A stretch of 64,000 bases of DNA from Burkholderiaceae bacterium (GTDB taxonomy: Bacteria; Pseudomonadota; Gammaproteobacteria; Burkholderiales; Burkholderiaceae_C). The position numbers and the translations under genes were made by a program. The DNA is taken from the NCBI GenBank assembly GCA_018780645.1, contig JADMJJ010000010.1:1-64000 (forward strand). Reading direction: 5' to 3'. Under the pieces are notes generated by a model. That model was not told the DNA's origin, made no database searches, and was given only the letters and a program-made list of their open reading frames with translations. Position 1 is the first letter of the stretch. The number at the start of each line of letters is the position of its first letter. Positions 51,134 through 61,478 of the stretch are shown here, piece by piece.

Positions 51134-52405
51134 ATGGAGACCGCCCCTATGTCCATGAAGCTCGTCACCCTGGCCCTACTTGTCCCTTTGTCTGCCACCC
51201 TGCTTGCCCCGGCGCAAGCGCAGCAGAAGATCACGCTGACCGTGGCCACCTTCCCCGATCTGGACCGCGCCGCCAAGGCGGCCGTGCCGGCCTGGAACAA
51301 GCAGTACCCGAACGTCGAGCTGAAGATCATCTCGCTGCAGTACGCCGACCATCACACCGCGATGACCACGGCCCTGGCCACCGGCTCGGGCCTGCCCGAT
51401 GTGATGGCGCTGGACCTGCGCTTCATCGGCAAGTTCGCCGAGAGCGGCGGCCTGGAGGATCTGGCCAAGCCGCCGTTCAACGGCCTGGCCCTGCGCGACC
51501 AATTCGTGCGCTACACCTACACCCAGGCCACCAGCAGCACCGGCGCGCTGGCCGCCATGCCCACCGACATCGGCCCGGGCACCCTGCTCTACCGCAAGGA
51601 CATCATCGACAAGGCCGGCGTCACCGAGGCCGACCTGACCAAGGACTGGGCCAGCTACATCGCCGCCGGCAAGAAGATCAAGGCCGCCACCGGCGCCTAC
51701 CTGCTGGCCGATGCCGCCGATCTGCGCGACATCGCACTGCGAGCCGGCCTGAAGGACGGCGAGGGCATCTACTTCGATGCCAAGGGCCAGGTGCTGGTCG
51801 AAAGCCCGCGCTTTGTGCGCGCCTTCGAGCTGGGCCGCGAGGCCCGCCAGGCCGGGCTCGATGCCAAGGCGACCTCCTGGACCAATGAATGGGCGGCCGG
51901 CTTCAAGCAGAGCCGCATCGCCACGCAGATGATGGGCGCCTGGCTGACCGGCCATCTGAAGAACTGGCTCGCGCCCGACACCGCGGGCAAGTGGCGATCG
52001 GCCAATCTGCCCGGCGGGCTATACGGCTCCTACGGCGGCTCGTTCTATGCGATTCCGAAGAAGGCCGCGCACAAGCCCGAGGCCTGGGACTTCATCCGTT
52101 TCATGACCGCCAACAAGGACACGCAGCTGAGCTCGCTGCGCGTGCTCGACACCTTCCCGGCCCTGATCGCCGCGCATCAGGACGTCTTGATGGACGAGCC
52201 CATCGCCTTTCTCGGCGGCCAGAAGGCGCGCCTGCTGTGGCGTGACATTGCCGCCAAGGTACCGGCGATTCCGGTCAGCAAGTACGACGCGGTGGCCACC
52301 GACATCATCCGCGACGAGTTCGAGAAGGTCGTGGCCGAGGGCAAGGACATCAAGACGGCGCTGGCCGATGCGAAGTCACTGATCACGCGCCGCGCGCGCC
52401 GTTGA
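51134..52405 (+). CDS. ABC sugar transporter periplasmic binding protein
   Basis: The 423-aa protein has a signal peptide (LVTLALLVPLSATLLAPAQA) and the extracellular solute-binding protein family 1 fold: ITLTVATFPDLDRAA, GSGLPDVMALD, IGPGTLLYRKDIID and GGSFYAIPKKAAHKPEAWDF. No lipobox is present, so it is a free periplasmic receptor. GAGGGA precedes the ATG. It heads the binding protein-permease-permease run and should deliver the sugar taken in by the TonB receptor. Confidence 0.9.
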   Translation: METAPMSMKLVTLALLVPLSATLLAPAQAQQKITLTVATFPDLDRAAKAAVPAWNKQYPNVELKIISLQYADHHTAMTTALATGSGLPDVMALDLRFIGKFAESGGLEDLAKPPFNGLALRDQFVRYTYTQATSSTGALAAMPTDIGPGTLLYRKDIIDKAGVTEADLTKDWASYIAAGKKIKAATGAYLLADAADLRDIALRAGLKDGEGIYFDAKGQVLVESPRFVRAFELGREARQAGLDAKATSWTNEWAAGFKQSRIATQMMGAWLTGHLKNWLAPDTAGKWRSANLPGGLYGSYGGSFYAIPKKAAHKPEAWDFIRFMTANKDTQLSSLRVLDTFPALIAAHQDVLMDEPIAFLGGQKARLLWRDIAAKVPAIPVSKYDAVATDIIRDEFEKVVAEGKDIKTALADAKSLITRRARR

Positions 52406-52411
52406 GTGGTG

Positions 52412-53353
52412 ATGAAGATGCGTCAACTCAAAGCCCGCGACGTCGCGCCCTATCTGTTCATCGCACCATTCTTCGTGCTGTTCCTGGTGTTCGGCCTGTT
52501 CCCGCTGGGCTTCTCGATCTGGCTGTCGCTGCACCAGTGGGACCCGGCCGCCGGCCTGGCTGCGATGCGCTGGGTCGGCGTCGAGAACTATTGGTATGCG
52601 CTGACCGATCCCTGGTTCCACAAATCGCTCTACAACACGCTGTGGTTCGCCATCGTCTCCGGCCTGCCCCAGCACCTGCTGGCCCTGCCGCTGGCCTACT
52701 TCATCAACCGGCGTCTCAAGCGCACGCGCAATGCCGTGGTCGGGGCCTACTTCCTGCCCTACATCACCTCCAGCGTGGCCATCGCGCTGATCTTCAGCAC
52801 GCTGCTGTCCAAGGACTATGGCGTGATCAACGCGGTGCTCGCCGAACTGACCCGGGTGCCGCTGCTGGGCAGCTTGATGCCGGCCGAGAGCATCGACTGG
52901 CTGGGCCAGGCCGCCTACACCAAGCCGGCCGTGGCCTTCGTCGTGTTCTGGCGCTTCCTGGGCTGGAATGTGGTGCTCTATCTGTCGGCACTGCAGGTCA
53001 TCGACAAGGATCTTTTCGAGGCCGCCACGCTCGACGGTGCCGGCGAGTGGCAGCAGTTCCGCTACATCACCCTGCCGCTGCTGAAGCCGATGATGTTCTT
53101 CGCCGTCACCCTGACCCTCATCGGCAATCTGCAGCTGTTCGAGGAGCCCTTCATCCTGGTGGACATCGAGAAAGGCGTCAGCCAGTCGGTGATGACCACG
53201 GCCATCTTCATGTACCGGCTGGCCTTCTCGGATGGCGACTTCGGTACCGCCTCGGCCGTGTCCTGGCTGCTGTTCATCGTCATCGCGGTGCTGACCTGGC
53301 TGAACAGCCGGCTGTTCGGTCGTCAGGTGGGGGGTGAACATGCGGCGCGCTGA
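52412..53353 (+). CDS. ABC sugar transporter permease (MalF/UgpA type)
   Basis: The 313-aa protein has six predicted helices (first VAPYLFIAPFFVLFLVFGLF) and the EAA loop FEAATLDGAGEWQQFRYITLP that contacts the ATPase. The start is ATG at 52412; two GTG codons just before it (52406) could also serve. It follows the binding-protein gene by about 6 bp and overlaps or abuts the next permease start. Confidence 0.9.
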   Translation: MKMRQLKARDVAPYLFIAPFFVLFLVFGLFPLGFSIWLSLHQWDPAAGLAAMRWVGVENYWYALTDPWFHKSLYNTLWFAIVSGLPQHLLALPLAYFINRRLKRTRNAVVGAYFLPYITSSVAIALIFSTLLSKDYGVINAVLAELTRVPLLGSLMPAESIDWLGQAAYTKPAVAFVVFWRFLGWNVVLYLSALQVIDKDLFEAATLDGAGEWQQFRYITLPLLKPMMFFAVTLTLIGNLQLFEEPFILVDIEKGVSQSVMTTAIFMYRLAFSDGDFGTASAVSWLLFIVIAVLTWLNSRLFGRQVGGEHAAR

Positions 53354-54170
53354 CACCACCTCCACCGCCATGGCCTGGCTGCTGGTCGGCGCCGGCGCGC
53401 TGCTCCTGATCGCGCCGTTCTACTTCACCTTCGTCTTCGCCACCCATCCGCGCACCGAGATCTTCAACTCGCCGCCACCGGCCTGGTTCGGCACATCGGC
53501 GTTCAGCAACTTCGACCTGCTGCTGGAGCGCCTGCCCTTCTGGCGCAATCTGGGCATGAGCCTGTACGTGGCCAGCATGACGACGGCGCTGAACCTGCTG
53601 CTGTGCTCGCTGGCCGGCTATGCCTTCGCCACCTACGAGTTCCGCTTCAAGCGCGAGCTGTTCGCCGTGGTGCTGGCCTCGATGATGCTGCCCAGCTTCC
53701 TGAACATGATCCCCAGCTTCATGGTGATGGATGCCTTAGGTTGGATCGATCAGCCGCGGGCGCTCTACATCCCGGCCGCCGCCGGGGCACTGGGCATCTT
53801 CATGATGCGACAGTACATAGGCTCGGCGATCCATCGCGACCTGATCGATGCCGCGCGCATGGACGGCTGCGGTGAGTTCCGCATCTTCTGGAGCGTGGTC
53901 CTGCCCCTGCTCGGCCCGGCACTCGGCACCCTCGGCCTGATCACCTTCATCTCGTCCTGGAACAACTTCGTCGCACCGCTGGTGGTGATGCGTTCGGCCG
54001 AGAACTACACCCTGCCGCTGGCGCTGCGCTCGATGCAAAGCCCCAACAACACCGAGTGGGGCGCTTTGATGATGGGCAGTGCCATCGCGATGCTGCCGCT
54101 GTTGATCGTCTTCTTCTTCAGCGCCAGGCGACTGGTGGCTGGCCTGACCTCGGGCGCCGTACGCGGTTAG
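53340..54170 (+). CDS. ABC sugar transporter permease (MalG/UgpE type)
   Basis: The 276-aa protein has six helices (WLLVGAGALLLIAPFYFTFV first) and EAA loop IDAARMDGCGEFRIFWSVVLP. Its start lies inside the 3' end of the first permease gene (14-bp overlap) behind a GGGGGGT purine tract, so the two are coupled. With the other permease, binding protein and the ATPase at 55939 it completes a carbohydrate uptake-1-type importer. Confidence 0.9.
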   Translation: MRRADTTSTAMAWLLVGAGALLLIAPFYFTFVFATHPRTEIFNSPPPAWFGTSAFSNFDLLLERLPFWRNLGMSLYVASMTTALNLLLCSLAGYAFATYEFRFKRELFAVVLASMMLPSFLNMIPSFMVMDALGWIDQPRALYIPAAAGALGIFMMRQYIGSAIHRDLIDAARMDGCGEFRIFWSVVLPLLGPALGTLGLITFISSWNNFVAPLVVMRSAENYTLPLALRSMQSPNNTEWGALMMGSAIAMLPLLIVFFFSARRLVAGLTSGAVRG

Positions 54171-54196
54171 CTCTCTTGCTTGACTGAACTGAATCC

Positions 54197-55558
54197 ATGA
54201 ACGCCACAGACAACACCCCGGTCTCCATCGCCGAACTGGCGCGCGCCTTCAAACCCGACTTCCAGTGGGGCGCGGCGACCAGCGCCGCCCAGATCGAAGG
54301 CGCCGCCCTGACCGACGGCAAGGCCGACTCGATCTGGGACCGCTTCTGCCGCGAGCCCGGCCGTATCAACGATGGCACCAACATCGACATCGCCTGCGAC
54401 CACTACCACCGTTACAAGGACGATGTGGCGTTGATGAAGTGGATGGGCCTGGACGCCTACCGCTTCTCGTTCGCCTGGCCGCGCCTGCAACCGCGGGGCC
54501 GCGGCGCCTGGAACGAGGCCGGCTTCGCCTTTTACGACCAGCTGATCGACGAGCTGCTGGCCGCCGGCATCAAGCCCCATGCCACGCTGTACCACTGGGA
54601 CCTGCCCGCCGCCCTGCACGACGAATTCGGCGGCTGGGCCTCGCGCCAGATCGTGCCGCTGTTCGCCGACTACGCGGCCGAGGTCGCCCGCCGCTTCGGC
54701 GACCGCCTGGCCAGCCTCTCGACCTTAAACGAGCCCTGGTGCGTGGCCACCCTGGGGTACGAGACCGCCCAGTTCGCCCCGGGCCTGACCAGCCGCGCCG
54801 TCGCCGCCCAGGTTTCGCACCATCTGATGATGGCCCATGGTGCGGCCATCCAGGCGATGCGACCCCTGACCAAGACGCCGCTGGGCGTGGTCCTGAATCA
54901 CACGCCGGCCTTCCCGGCCCAGGCCACCGAGGCCGACCGCCGCGCCGCCCGCGTCGATGACGGCCTGAACGTGCGCTGGTATATGGACCCGATCTTCCGC
55001 GGCCAGTACCCGGCGGACGTGATCGAGCATCTGGGCGAGGATGCGCCGGTCATTGAGCCTCAAGACCTGGCCCTGATCCAGCAGCCACTGGACTTTCTGG
55101 GCGTCAACTTCTACACCCGCAGCTTCATCAGCACCCGGCTGCCGGCCGTGCCGGCCCCGGGCAAGCAGGGCTTCACCGACATGGGCTGGGAGATCTACCC
55201 CAAGGCCCTGACCCAGCATCTGGTGCGCATCACCCGCGAGTACTCGCCGCCGCCTATCTACATCACCGAGAACGGCATGGCGAATGCCGACACCGTGGTG
55301 GACGGCCGCGTCACCGACCACGAGCGCATTGCCTATCTGCGCGAGCACCTGCGCGCACTGGCCAGCGCGATCGATCTGGGCGCGGATGTGCGCGGCTATT
55401 TCTACTGGAGCCTGCTCGACAACTTCGAGTGGAACTCGGGCTACACCAAGCGCTTCGGACTGTTCCATGTGGATTACGCCACTCAGCAGCGCCTGGCCAA
55501 GGACAGCGCGAACTGGTACCGCGAGTTCATTGCCGCCCATCACGATTTGAAGGCCTAA
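54197..55558 (+). CDS. GH1 family beta-glucosidase
   Basis: The 453-aa protein is a full-length GH1 enzyme: WGAATSAAQIEGA at the N-terminus, acid/base E179 in TLNEPW, nucleophile E358 in YITENGMA, and WSLLDNFEWNSGYTKRFGL for the glucose site. There is no signal peptide, so it should split imported beta-glucosides or cellobiose to glucose in the cytoplasm. It sits between the permease and ATPase genes, and glucokinase further on would phosphorylate the product. Confidence 0.93.
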   Translation: MNATDNTPVSIAELARAFKPDFQWGAATSAAQIEGAALTDGKADSIWDRFCREPGRINDGTNIDIACDHYHRYKDDVALMKWMGLDAYRFSFAWPRLQPRGRGAWNEAGFAFYDQLIDELLAAGIKPHATLYHWDLPAALHDEFGGWASRQIVPLFADYAAEVARRFGDRLASLSTLNEPWCVATLGYETAQFAPGLTSRAVAAQVSHHLMMAHGAAIQAMRPLTKTPLGVVLNHTPAFPAQATEADRRAARVDDGLNVRWYMDPIFRGQYPADVIEHLGEDAPVIEPQDLALIQQPLDFLGVNFYTRSFISTRLPAVPAPGKQGFTDMGWEIYPKALTQHLVRITREYSPPPIYITENGMANADTVVDGRVTDHERIAYLREHLRALASAIDLGADVRGYFYWSLLDNFEWNSGYTKRFGLFHVDYATQQRLAKDSANWYREFIAAHHDLKA

Positions 55559-55618
55559 GATGAAGCGGATCGACTCATCACTCGGTGACGGTGAATTGCG
55601 CCTCGCTGCGATGGAGCG

Positions 55619-55727
55619 GCAGAGGCGCCGGGGGGCCGGCCACTGCGGGCTGAAGCTTGGGCCGGTCCCTTCGGACCGACCTCCAGCTTCTCTATGCCCG
55701 CCGTGGCCGGCCCCCCACCCCCTCTGC
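55619..55727. repeat. Long hairpin repeat, copy A
   Basis: The stem pairs GCAGAGG (55619-55625) with CCTCTGC (55721-55727). Inside that, GGGGGGCCGGCCAC (55630-55643) pairs exactly with its complement at 55703-55716, and GCGGGC with GCCCGC. The reverse complement of the apical part aligns with copy B. It lies in the 380-bp gap between the GH1 and ATPase genes, where I see no convincing gene. Confidence 0.75.
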
Positions 55728-55782
55728 GGATGCGCTGGTGGCTACCAACCCAGAACCGGGCGCGCCGTGCACACACTGTGCA

Positions 55783-55892
55783 GCAGCGATGAGGGTGTGC
55801 CGGCCGCAGCGGGCATAAAGAAGCCGATGTTCGGCCCGTGCAGGGACGGACGATGCTTCAGCCCGCAGCGGCCGGCGCGCCCTCGTCGCTGC
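55783..55892. repeat. Long hairpin repeat, copy B (inverted relative to A)
   Basis: The 32-nt arms 55783-55814 and 55861-55892 are complementary at 28 of 32 positions. The apical region from GCGGGCATAAAGAAGC to GCTTCAGCCCGC aligns with the reverse complement of copy A (GCGGGCATAGAGAAGC to GCTTCAGCCCGC). The pair is thus two diverged members of one family in opposite orientation, 55 bp apart. Confidence 0.75.
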
Positions 55893-55938
55893 CGGCCCAC
55901 ATTTCAAACGGCAAGCCAAGCGCGCTGGAGTCACTGAG

Positions 55939-56970
<1,032 letters not shown>

Positions 56971-56988
56971 TATTGGAGTGCCCAGAGA

Positions 56989-57954
56989 ATGAAGTCGAAC
57001 AGCTTTCCCCGCCTGGTGGCCGATGTCGGCGGCACCAATGTGCGCTTTGCCAGCCAGTATGTGGCGCAGGGCCCGTTGATGGGCATGACCAGCTATGCGT
57101 GCGCCGACTTTCAGACCTTGTGGGATGCGCTGCAACACCACCTGGCCGCGCGTGGTGAGGGCCGCCCGCGCTGGTGCGCCATCGGCATTGCCACCGCCAT
57201 CACCGGCGACCATGTGCAGATGACCAACCACCACTGGGGTTTCTCGATCGCCGCGCTGCAGCAGGCGATGGGCGCTGAGCGGCTGGTGGTGCTGAATGAC
57301 TTCACGGCGCTGGCGCTGTCCTTGCCCGCGCTGGCGCCTGAGGCGCGCCGCCAGGTCGGTGGCGGCATGGCTGTCGATGGTGCGCCGCTGGGCCTGGTCG
57401 GCCCGGGCACCGGCCTTGGGGTCTCAGGTCTGCTCGCCGGCCAGCTGGCCATAGGCGGCGAGGGCGGCCATGTCACGCTCAGCTCCTGCGAGCCCGAGGA
57501 AGACGCGGTGCTCAAGGTGCTGCAGCGCCGCTTCGGCCATGTCTCGGCCGAGCGGGCGCTGTCGGGGCCGGGTCTCGAGAACCTCTACCAGGCACTGGCC
57601 GAGGTGCGCGGCCGGCCCGCCGCACCGCTGGACGCCAAGGACATCAGCAGCGCGGCGCTTGACGCCAGCAACCCGCTGGCCGTGGCCGCTCTGCAGCTGT
57701 TCTGCAGCCTGCTGGGCAATGTGGCCGGCAATGTGGCGCTGACCCTGGGCGCGCGCGGTGGCCTCTACATCGGTGGCGGCATCGTGCCGCGGCTGGGCGA
57801 ATGGTTCGACCGCAGCCGCTTTCGCGAGCGCTTCGAATCGAAGGGGCGCTTCCGCAGCTATCTGCAGGCGATCCCGACCTATGTGGTGCAGGCCGGGGAC
57901 CAGGCCGCACTGCTGGGCGCCAGCCGCGCACTCGATGCGGGAGCCCATCACTGA
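56989..57954 (+). CDS. glk: Glucokinase
   Basis: The 321-aa protein matches the bacterial Glk family: phosphate-1 motif VADVGGTNVRFA, LNDFTALAL (catalytic Asp), GPGTGLGVSGL and GEGGHVTLSS, with a C-terminal IGGGIVPRLGEWF. It phosphorylates glucose with ATP to glucose-6-phosphate. Its place at the end of a GH1/ABC operon fits phosphorylation of glucose released in the cytoplasm. GGAG-like TTGGAG precedes the ATG. Confidence 0.92.
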   Translation: MKSNSFPRLVADVGGTNVRFASQYVAQGPLMGMTSYACADFQTLWDALQHHLAARGEGRPRWCAIGIATAITGDHVQMTNHHWGFSIAALQQAMGAERLVVLNDFTALALSLPALAPEARRQVGGGMAVDGAPLGLVGPGTGLGVSGLLAGQLAIGGEGGHVTLSSCEPEEDAVLKVLQRRFGHVSAERALSGPGLENLYQALAEVRGRPAAPLDAKDISSAALDASNPLAVAALQLFCSLLGNVAGNVALTLGARGGLYIGGGIVPRLGEWFDRSRFRERFESKGRFRSYLQAIPTYVVQAGDQAALLGASRALDAGAHH

Positions 57955-57996
57955 CGGCGCTAGACTGGCCTCGCCTCCCCAAAGCGAGACCAGCCC

Positions 57997-58932
57997 ATGA
58001 GCAACCCCGCCTTCGAAGTCCTGCCCCGCGATCTGTCGCCCTACAAGGCCGGCAATGTCGGCGTCGACTATGTGCACCGCTTCGAGTCCGGCAAGCCCGG
58101 GCCGCATGTGCTGATCAATGCGCTGACCCATGGCAACGAGTTCTGCGGCATGGTCGCCGCGGCCCATCTGCTCGACAACTCGGTACGTCCCAAGCTCGGC
58201 ACGCTGACGGTCAGCTTCGCGAATGTGCAGGCCTACGAGAGCTTCAACACCGACAAGCCCTTCGACAGCCGCCAGATCGACCACAACCTGAACCGCATCT
58301 GGTCGGCCGAATGGCTGGACGGAACCGAGGACAGCATCGAGCTGCGGCGCGCCCGCGCGCTGCGCTCGGTGGTGGCCGCGGCCGATCACATCCTGGACAT
58401 CCACTCGACCTCGCAGGATGTGGTGCCCTTCTGGGTCTATCCCGACTACGCACGCAATGCCGAGCTGGCCAGCGCGCTGTCGCAGCCGGCCGTGCACATG
58501 GTGATGCCCAGTGGCATGCAGTCAGGCACGCCGCTGATACAGCATGGGCGGCACGGCCAGGCGGACGGCCCCGGCGCGGCCCTGGTGGTCGAATGCGGTC
58601 AGCATTTCAAGCAGGCCAGCGCCGATACGGCGGTGGCAGTGGCCCTGGAGTTCCTGGCCCACTTCGGGTTGATCGATCATCCAAAAGCCGCACCCGCTGC
58701 ACCCACCTCGGCACGGCGCTACGCGCTGATGAAGACCCATGTGGTGCAGAACGCCAACTTCCGCTTCGCCCGCCCGGTGGTGGGCCTGGAGGTGTTCGCC
58801 GAGGGCGAGCTGATCGCCACCGATGGCGACACCGAGATCCGCGCGCTGTGCGAGGGCTGCACCATCTTCATGCCCACGCGCAGCCCCATCGTCGGCCGCG
58901 AGGGCGTCTACCTGACCCGGCCCTTGAATTGA
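57997..58932 (+). CDS. Succinylglutamate desuccinylase/aspartoacylase-family hydrolase
   Basis: The 311-aa zinc hydrolase has H45xxE48 in ALTHGNEFCG, a second zinc His in HILDIHST (~136) and Arg-containing NLNRIW. A ~65-residue C-terminal domain has a biotin-carrier-like fold tail (ALCEGCTIFMPT). The family removes acyl groups from N-acyl amino acids. No arginine-succinyltransferase genes are near, so I do not call it astE. It is 42 bp after glk on the same strand, perhaps unrelated to sugar uptake. Confidence 0.88.
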   Translation: MSNPAFEVLPRDLSPYKAGNVGVDYVHRFESGKPGPHVLINALTHGNEFCGMVAAAHLLDNSVRPKLGTLTVSFANVQAYESFNTDKPFDSRQIDHNLNRIWSAEWLDGTEDSIELRRARALRSVVAAADHILDIHSTSQDVVPFWVYPDYARNAELASALSQPAVHMVMPSGMQSGTPLIQHGRHGQADGPGAALVVECGQHFKQASADTAVAVALEFLAHFGLIDHPKAAPAAPTSARRYALMKTHVVQNANFRFARPVVGLEVFAEGELIATDGDTEIRALCEGCTIFMPTRSPIVGREGVYLTRPLN

Positions 58933-59006
58933 GATAGCAAGAATCGGATCGCGGTGGCGGCTCCTGCCGTCCATGCTCCGGCCATCGACTTTTCTGATGG
59001 CTTCCG

Positions 59007-60251
59007 ATGCAAACCGCTTCCGATACCCCACTGCCGCCCCAGTTCCACCGCCTGGCCTGGGCCAATCTGGCCGCGCAGTCGGCCGAGCAGATCAGCCTCG
59101 CCGCCGTGCCGCTCGTGGCGGTGCTGACGCTTGGCGCCGGCGCCGGTGCCACCGGCCTGCTGGCGGCGGCGCAGACCCTGCCCTTTCTGCTGTTGTCCAT
59201 CCCCGCCGGTCTGCTGGCCGATCGTGGCTCGCGCCAGGGGCTGATGCTGGGCGCGGAGGGCGTGCGGGCTCTGGTGCTGCTGCTGATGCTGCTGGCCCTG
59301 GTCGGCGGGCAAATTTCGGTGCCGCTGCTGGCACTGCTGGGATTCATAGGCGCCAGCGGCACGGTGGCATTCAGCGTGGCCGCGCCCTCGCTGGTGCCCG
59401 CCCTGGTGCCCCGCGAGGCCCTGCCCGCCGCCAACAGCCGGCTGGAGCTGGCCCGCAGCCTGGCTTTTGCGGCCGGGCCCGCGCTGGCCGGGGCTCTGGT
59501 TGCCTGGGCCGGTGCGGCGCCGGCCTTTGTGCTGGCCATCCTGCTGTCCGGCCTGGCCCTGCAATGCCTGCGCGGCCTGCGGGAACCGCCGCGCGCTGCA
59601 CTGCCGGCCCGCCGCGTCTGGCGCGATCTGGCCGAGGGTGCGGCCCTGTTGCACCGGGAGCCGCTGCTGCGCCCCATCCTATGGACCACCGTGGTCTGGA
59701 ACCTGGCCTGGTTCGTGATGCAAGCCGCTTATGTGCCCTACGCCGTGCACAGCCTTGGGCTGAGCGCCAGCGGCGTGGGCGGCACTCTGGCCGTGTATGG
59801 CGCCGGCATGGTGCTGGGTGCGCTGCTGGTGCCGCGGCTGTTCAAGCGACTGCCCTTCGGTATGGCGCTGCTGGTCGGGCCCGTGGTGTCGGTGCTCGCG
59901 GCTTGCCTGATGGCAGCAACGATCTGGTGGCCGCGGCCGGCACTCGCCGCGGCCTCGTTCTTCCTGTTCGGCGCCGGGCCCGTGCTGTGGACGGTGGCGC
60001 AGACCACGCTGCGCCAGACCCTGACGCCCGGGCCGCTGCTGGGCCGCGTGTCGGCGCTGTTCATGACCGCCAGCGCCGGTGCGCGGCCGCTGGGCGCGAC
60101 ACTCGGCGCCCTGGTCGGCATGCAGTGGGGGCTGGAGGCCTGCCTCTTGCTTGCGGCAGCGGGCTTTGTGCTGCAGGCGCTGGTGATTGTGCTGTCGCCG
60201 CTGCCGGCCCTGCAAACGCTGCCGCCCGTGGCACTACAGTCCGCTTCCTGA
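59007..60251 (+). CDS. MFS exporter (EntS/DHA3-like)
   Basis: The 414-aa protein has about 12 helices. The N-terminal QFHRLAWANLAAQSAEQISL and the loop-2/3 motif GLLADRGSRQGLMLG are as in EntS-like exporters. The substrate is unknown. The alkB gene starts 26 bp downstream on the same strand. Confidence 0.87.
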   Translation: MQTASDTPLPPQFHRLAWANLAAQSAEQISLAAVPLVAVLTLGAGAGATGLLAAAQTLPFLLLSIPAGLLADRGSRQGLMLGAEGVRALVLLLMLLALVGGQISVPLLALLGFIGASGTVAFSVAAPSLVPALVPREALPAANSRLELARSLAFAAGPALAGALVAWAGAAPAFVLAILLSGLALQCLRGLREPPRAALPARRVWRDLAEGAALLHREPLLRPILWTTVVWNLAWFVMQAAYVPYAVHSLGLSASGVGGTLAVYGAGMVLGALLVPRLFKRLPFGMALLVGPVVSVLAACLMAATIWWPRPALAAASFFLFGAGPVLWTVAQTTLRQTLTPGPLLGRVSALFMTASAGARPLGATLGALVGMQWGLEACLLLAAAGFVLQALVIVLSPLPALQTLPPVALQSAS

Positions 60252-60277
60252 AGTCCCCTATCCCCGTACCCCCCACC

Positions 60278-60928
60278 ATGACCGCGGACCTGTTCGCCGA
60301 CCAGCCTCGCCCCCCCGCCCAGCTCAGCCTGGCGGAGGGGGCCTGCGTGCTGCAGGCCTTCGCCCAGGAACAGCAGCAGGCCCTGCTGGCGGAGATCGAC
60401 GCGCTGTTGACCCAGGCCCCGCTGCGCCATCTGCTCACGCCCAGCGGCCACACGATGTCGGTGGCGATGAGCAATTGCGGTGCTCTGGGCTGGGTGTCGG
60501 ATGCCCGCGGCTACCGCTACGACGTACGGGATCCACTGACTGGCAAAACCTGGCCCGTCATGCCCGCGCTGTTCGCGCAACTGGCACTCGAGGCAGCCGC
60601 GGCGGCCGGCTTCGAAGGATTCAGGCCCGACGCCTGCCTGATCAACCACTATGTGCCAGGCGCCAAGCTGAGCCTGCACCAGGATCGCGATGAACGCGAC
60701 CGGCGCCAGCCCATCGTCTCGGTGTCGCTGGGCCTGCCGGCGGTGTTCCAGTTCGGCGGCCTCACGCGCAGCGGGCCGCTGCAGCGCACGCGGCTGGAAA
60801 GCGGTGATGTGGTGGTGTGGGGCGGGCCTTCGCGGCTGGCCTATCACGGCGTGGCGGCGCTGGCCGATGGCGAGCATGGTCTGACCGGCCGTTGTCGCTA
60901 CAACCTGACCTTCCGTCGCGCGGCTTAG
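60278..60928 (+). CDS. alkB: AlkB, DNA alkylation-damage dioxygenase
   Basis: The 216-aa protein is a full-length AlkB with Fe(II) ligands H134 and D136 (LSLHQDRDE) and H190 (LAYHGV). The 2-oxoglutarate arginines R207 and R213 lie in RCRYNLTFR. The substrate-side NHYVPG loop is also present. It oxidatively removes methyl groups from 1-methyladenine and 3-methylcytosine in DNA or RNA. No ada gene is adjacent. It is convergent with a methyltransferase pseudogene. Confidence 0.93.
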   Translation: MTADLFADQPRPPAQLSLAEGACVLQAFAQEQQQALLAEIDALLTQAPLRHLLTPSGHTMSVAMSNCGALGWVSDARGYRYDVRDPLTGKTWPVMPALFAQLALEAAAAAGFEGFRPDACLINHYVPGAKLSLHQDRDERDRRQPIVSVSLGLPAVFQFGGLTRSGPLQRTRLESGDVVVWGGPSRLAYHGVAALADGEHGLTGRCRYNLTFRRAA

Positions 60929-60938
60929 CGCCTGATAC

Positions 60939-61392
60939 TCAACCCAGCCGCGCCAGCACGATTTCCCAAGCCCACTTCGGATGCTCGTAACGGCCGATCA
61001 CGCCCTCCCTGCAGCTCAGCGTCGCCCAGCCGTCGGCAAACATCAGCGCCACATCATCATCATCGAAAAAGCGTTTGGGGAAACCGTCAACCAGATAGTA
61101 ATGCGGTGCGATCTCGGGGTGGCCGACCGCGCCGTAGTGCACGTCGCGCGTCGAATTCAGCCGGCACACCAGCAGGCCGCCAGGCGGCAGCCACCGGTGG
61201 ATGCGCCGGGCAAGGGCCAGCGTATCGGGCCAGCTGAAGTAGTGCAGGCTCAGCGAGGCCAGCACCACCCCGCAACCCTCGGCCTCGGGCGGGAACGGTG
61301 CCTGCAGGTCCTGGCGGTGGATGCGGGCGGCCGGCGCTGTGCTCGGTCATCAGTGGCAGCCAGGGCTGCAGCCAGCTGTCGTCGTTGTCCAT
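60939..61392 (-). pseudogene. SAM methyltransferase pseudogene with internal deletion
   Basis: From ATG 61392 the frame reads MDNDDSWLQPWLPLMTEHSA and then loses coherence. Family coherence resumes one frame over with RIHRQDLQAPFPPEAEG, VVLASLSLHYFSWPDTL and LVCRLNSTRDVHYGAVG, and runs to the natural C-terminus KWAWEIVLARLG. The SAM-binding motif I that should follow the first segment is missing, so an internal deletion not divisible by three has joined the halves near 61330. The gene cannot make a functional class-I methyltransferase. It lies between alkB and a divergent LysR gene. Confidence 0.75.
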
Positions 61393-61478
61393 GTTCGCGT
61401 TCGGTTCATGCGCCTTGGCGCCGGAGCGCCGATACTCGCACATCAATATCAGTTTGCGGATCACATCGCCAGAGCACC

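Noticed and set aside
55560-55937. 125-codon plus-strand frame in the GH1-ATPase gap
   Set aside because: It lies wholly on the two hairpin repeats, has Arg/Pro/Cys-rich low-complexity sequence and no family resemblance; the repeats explain it better.
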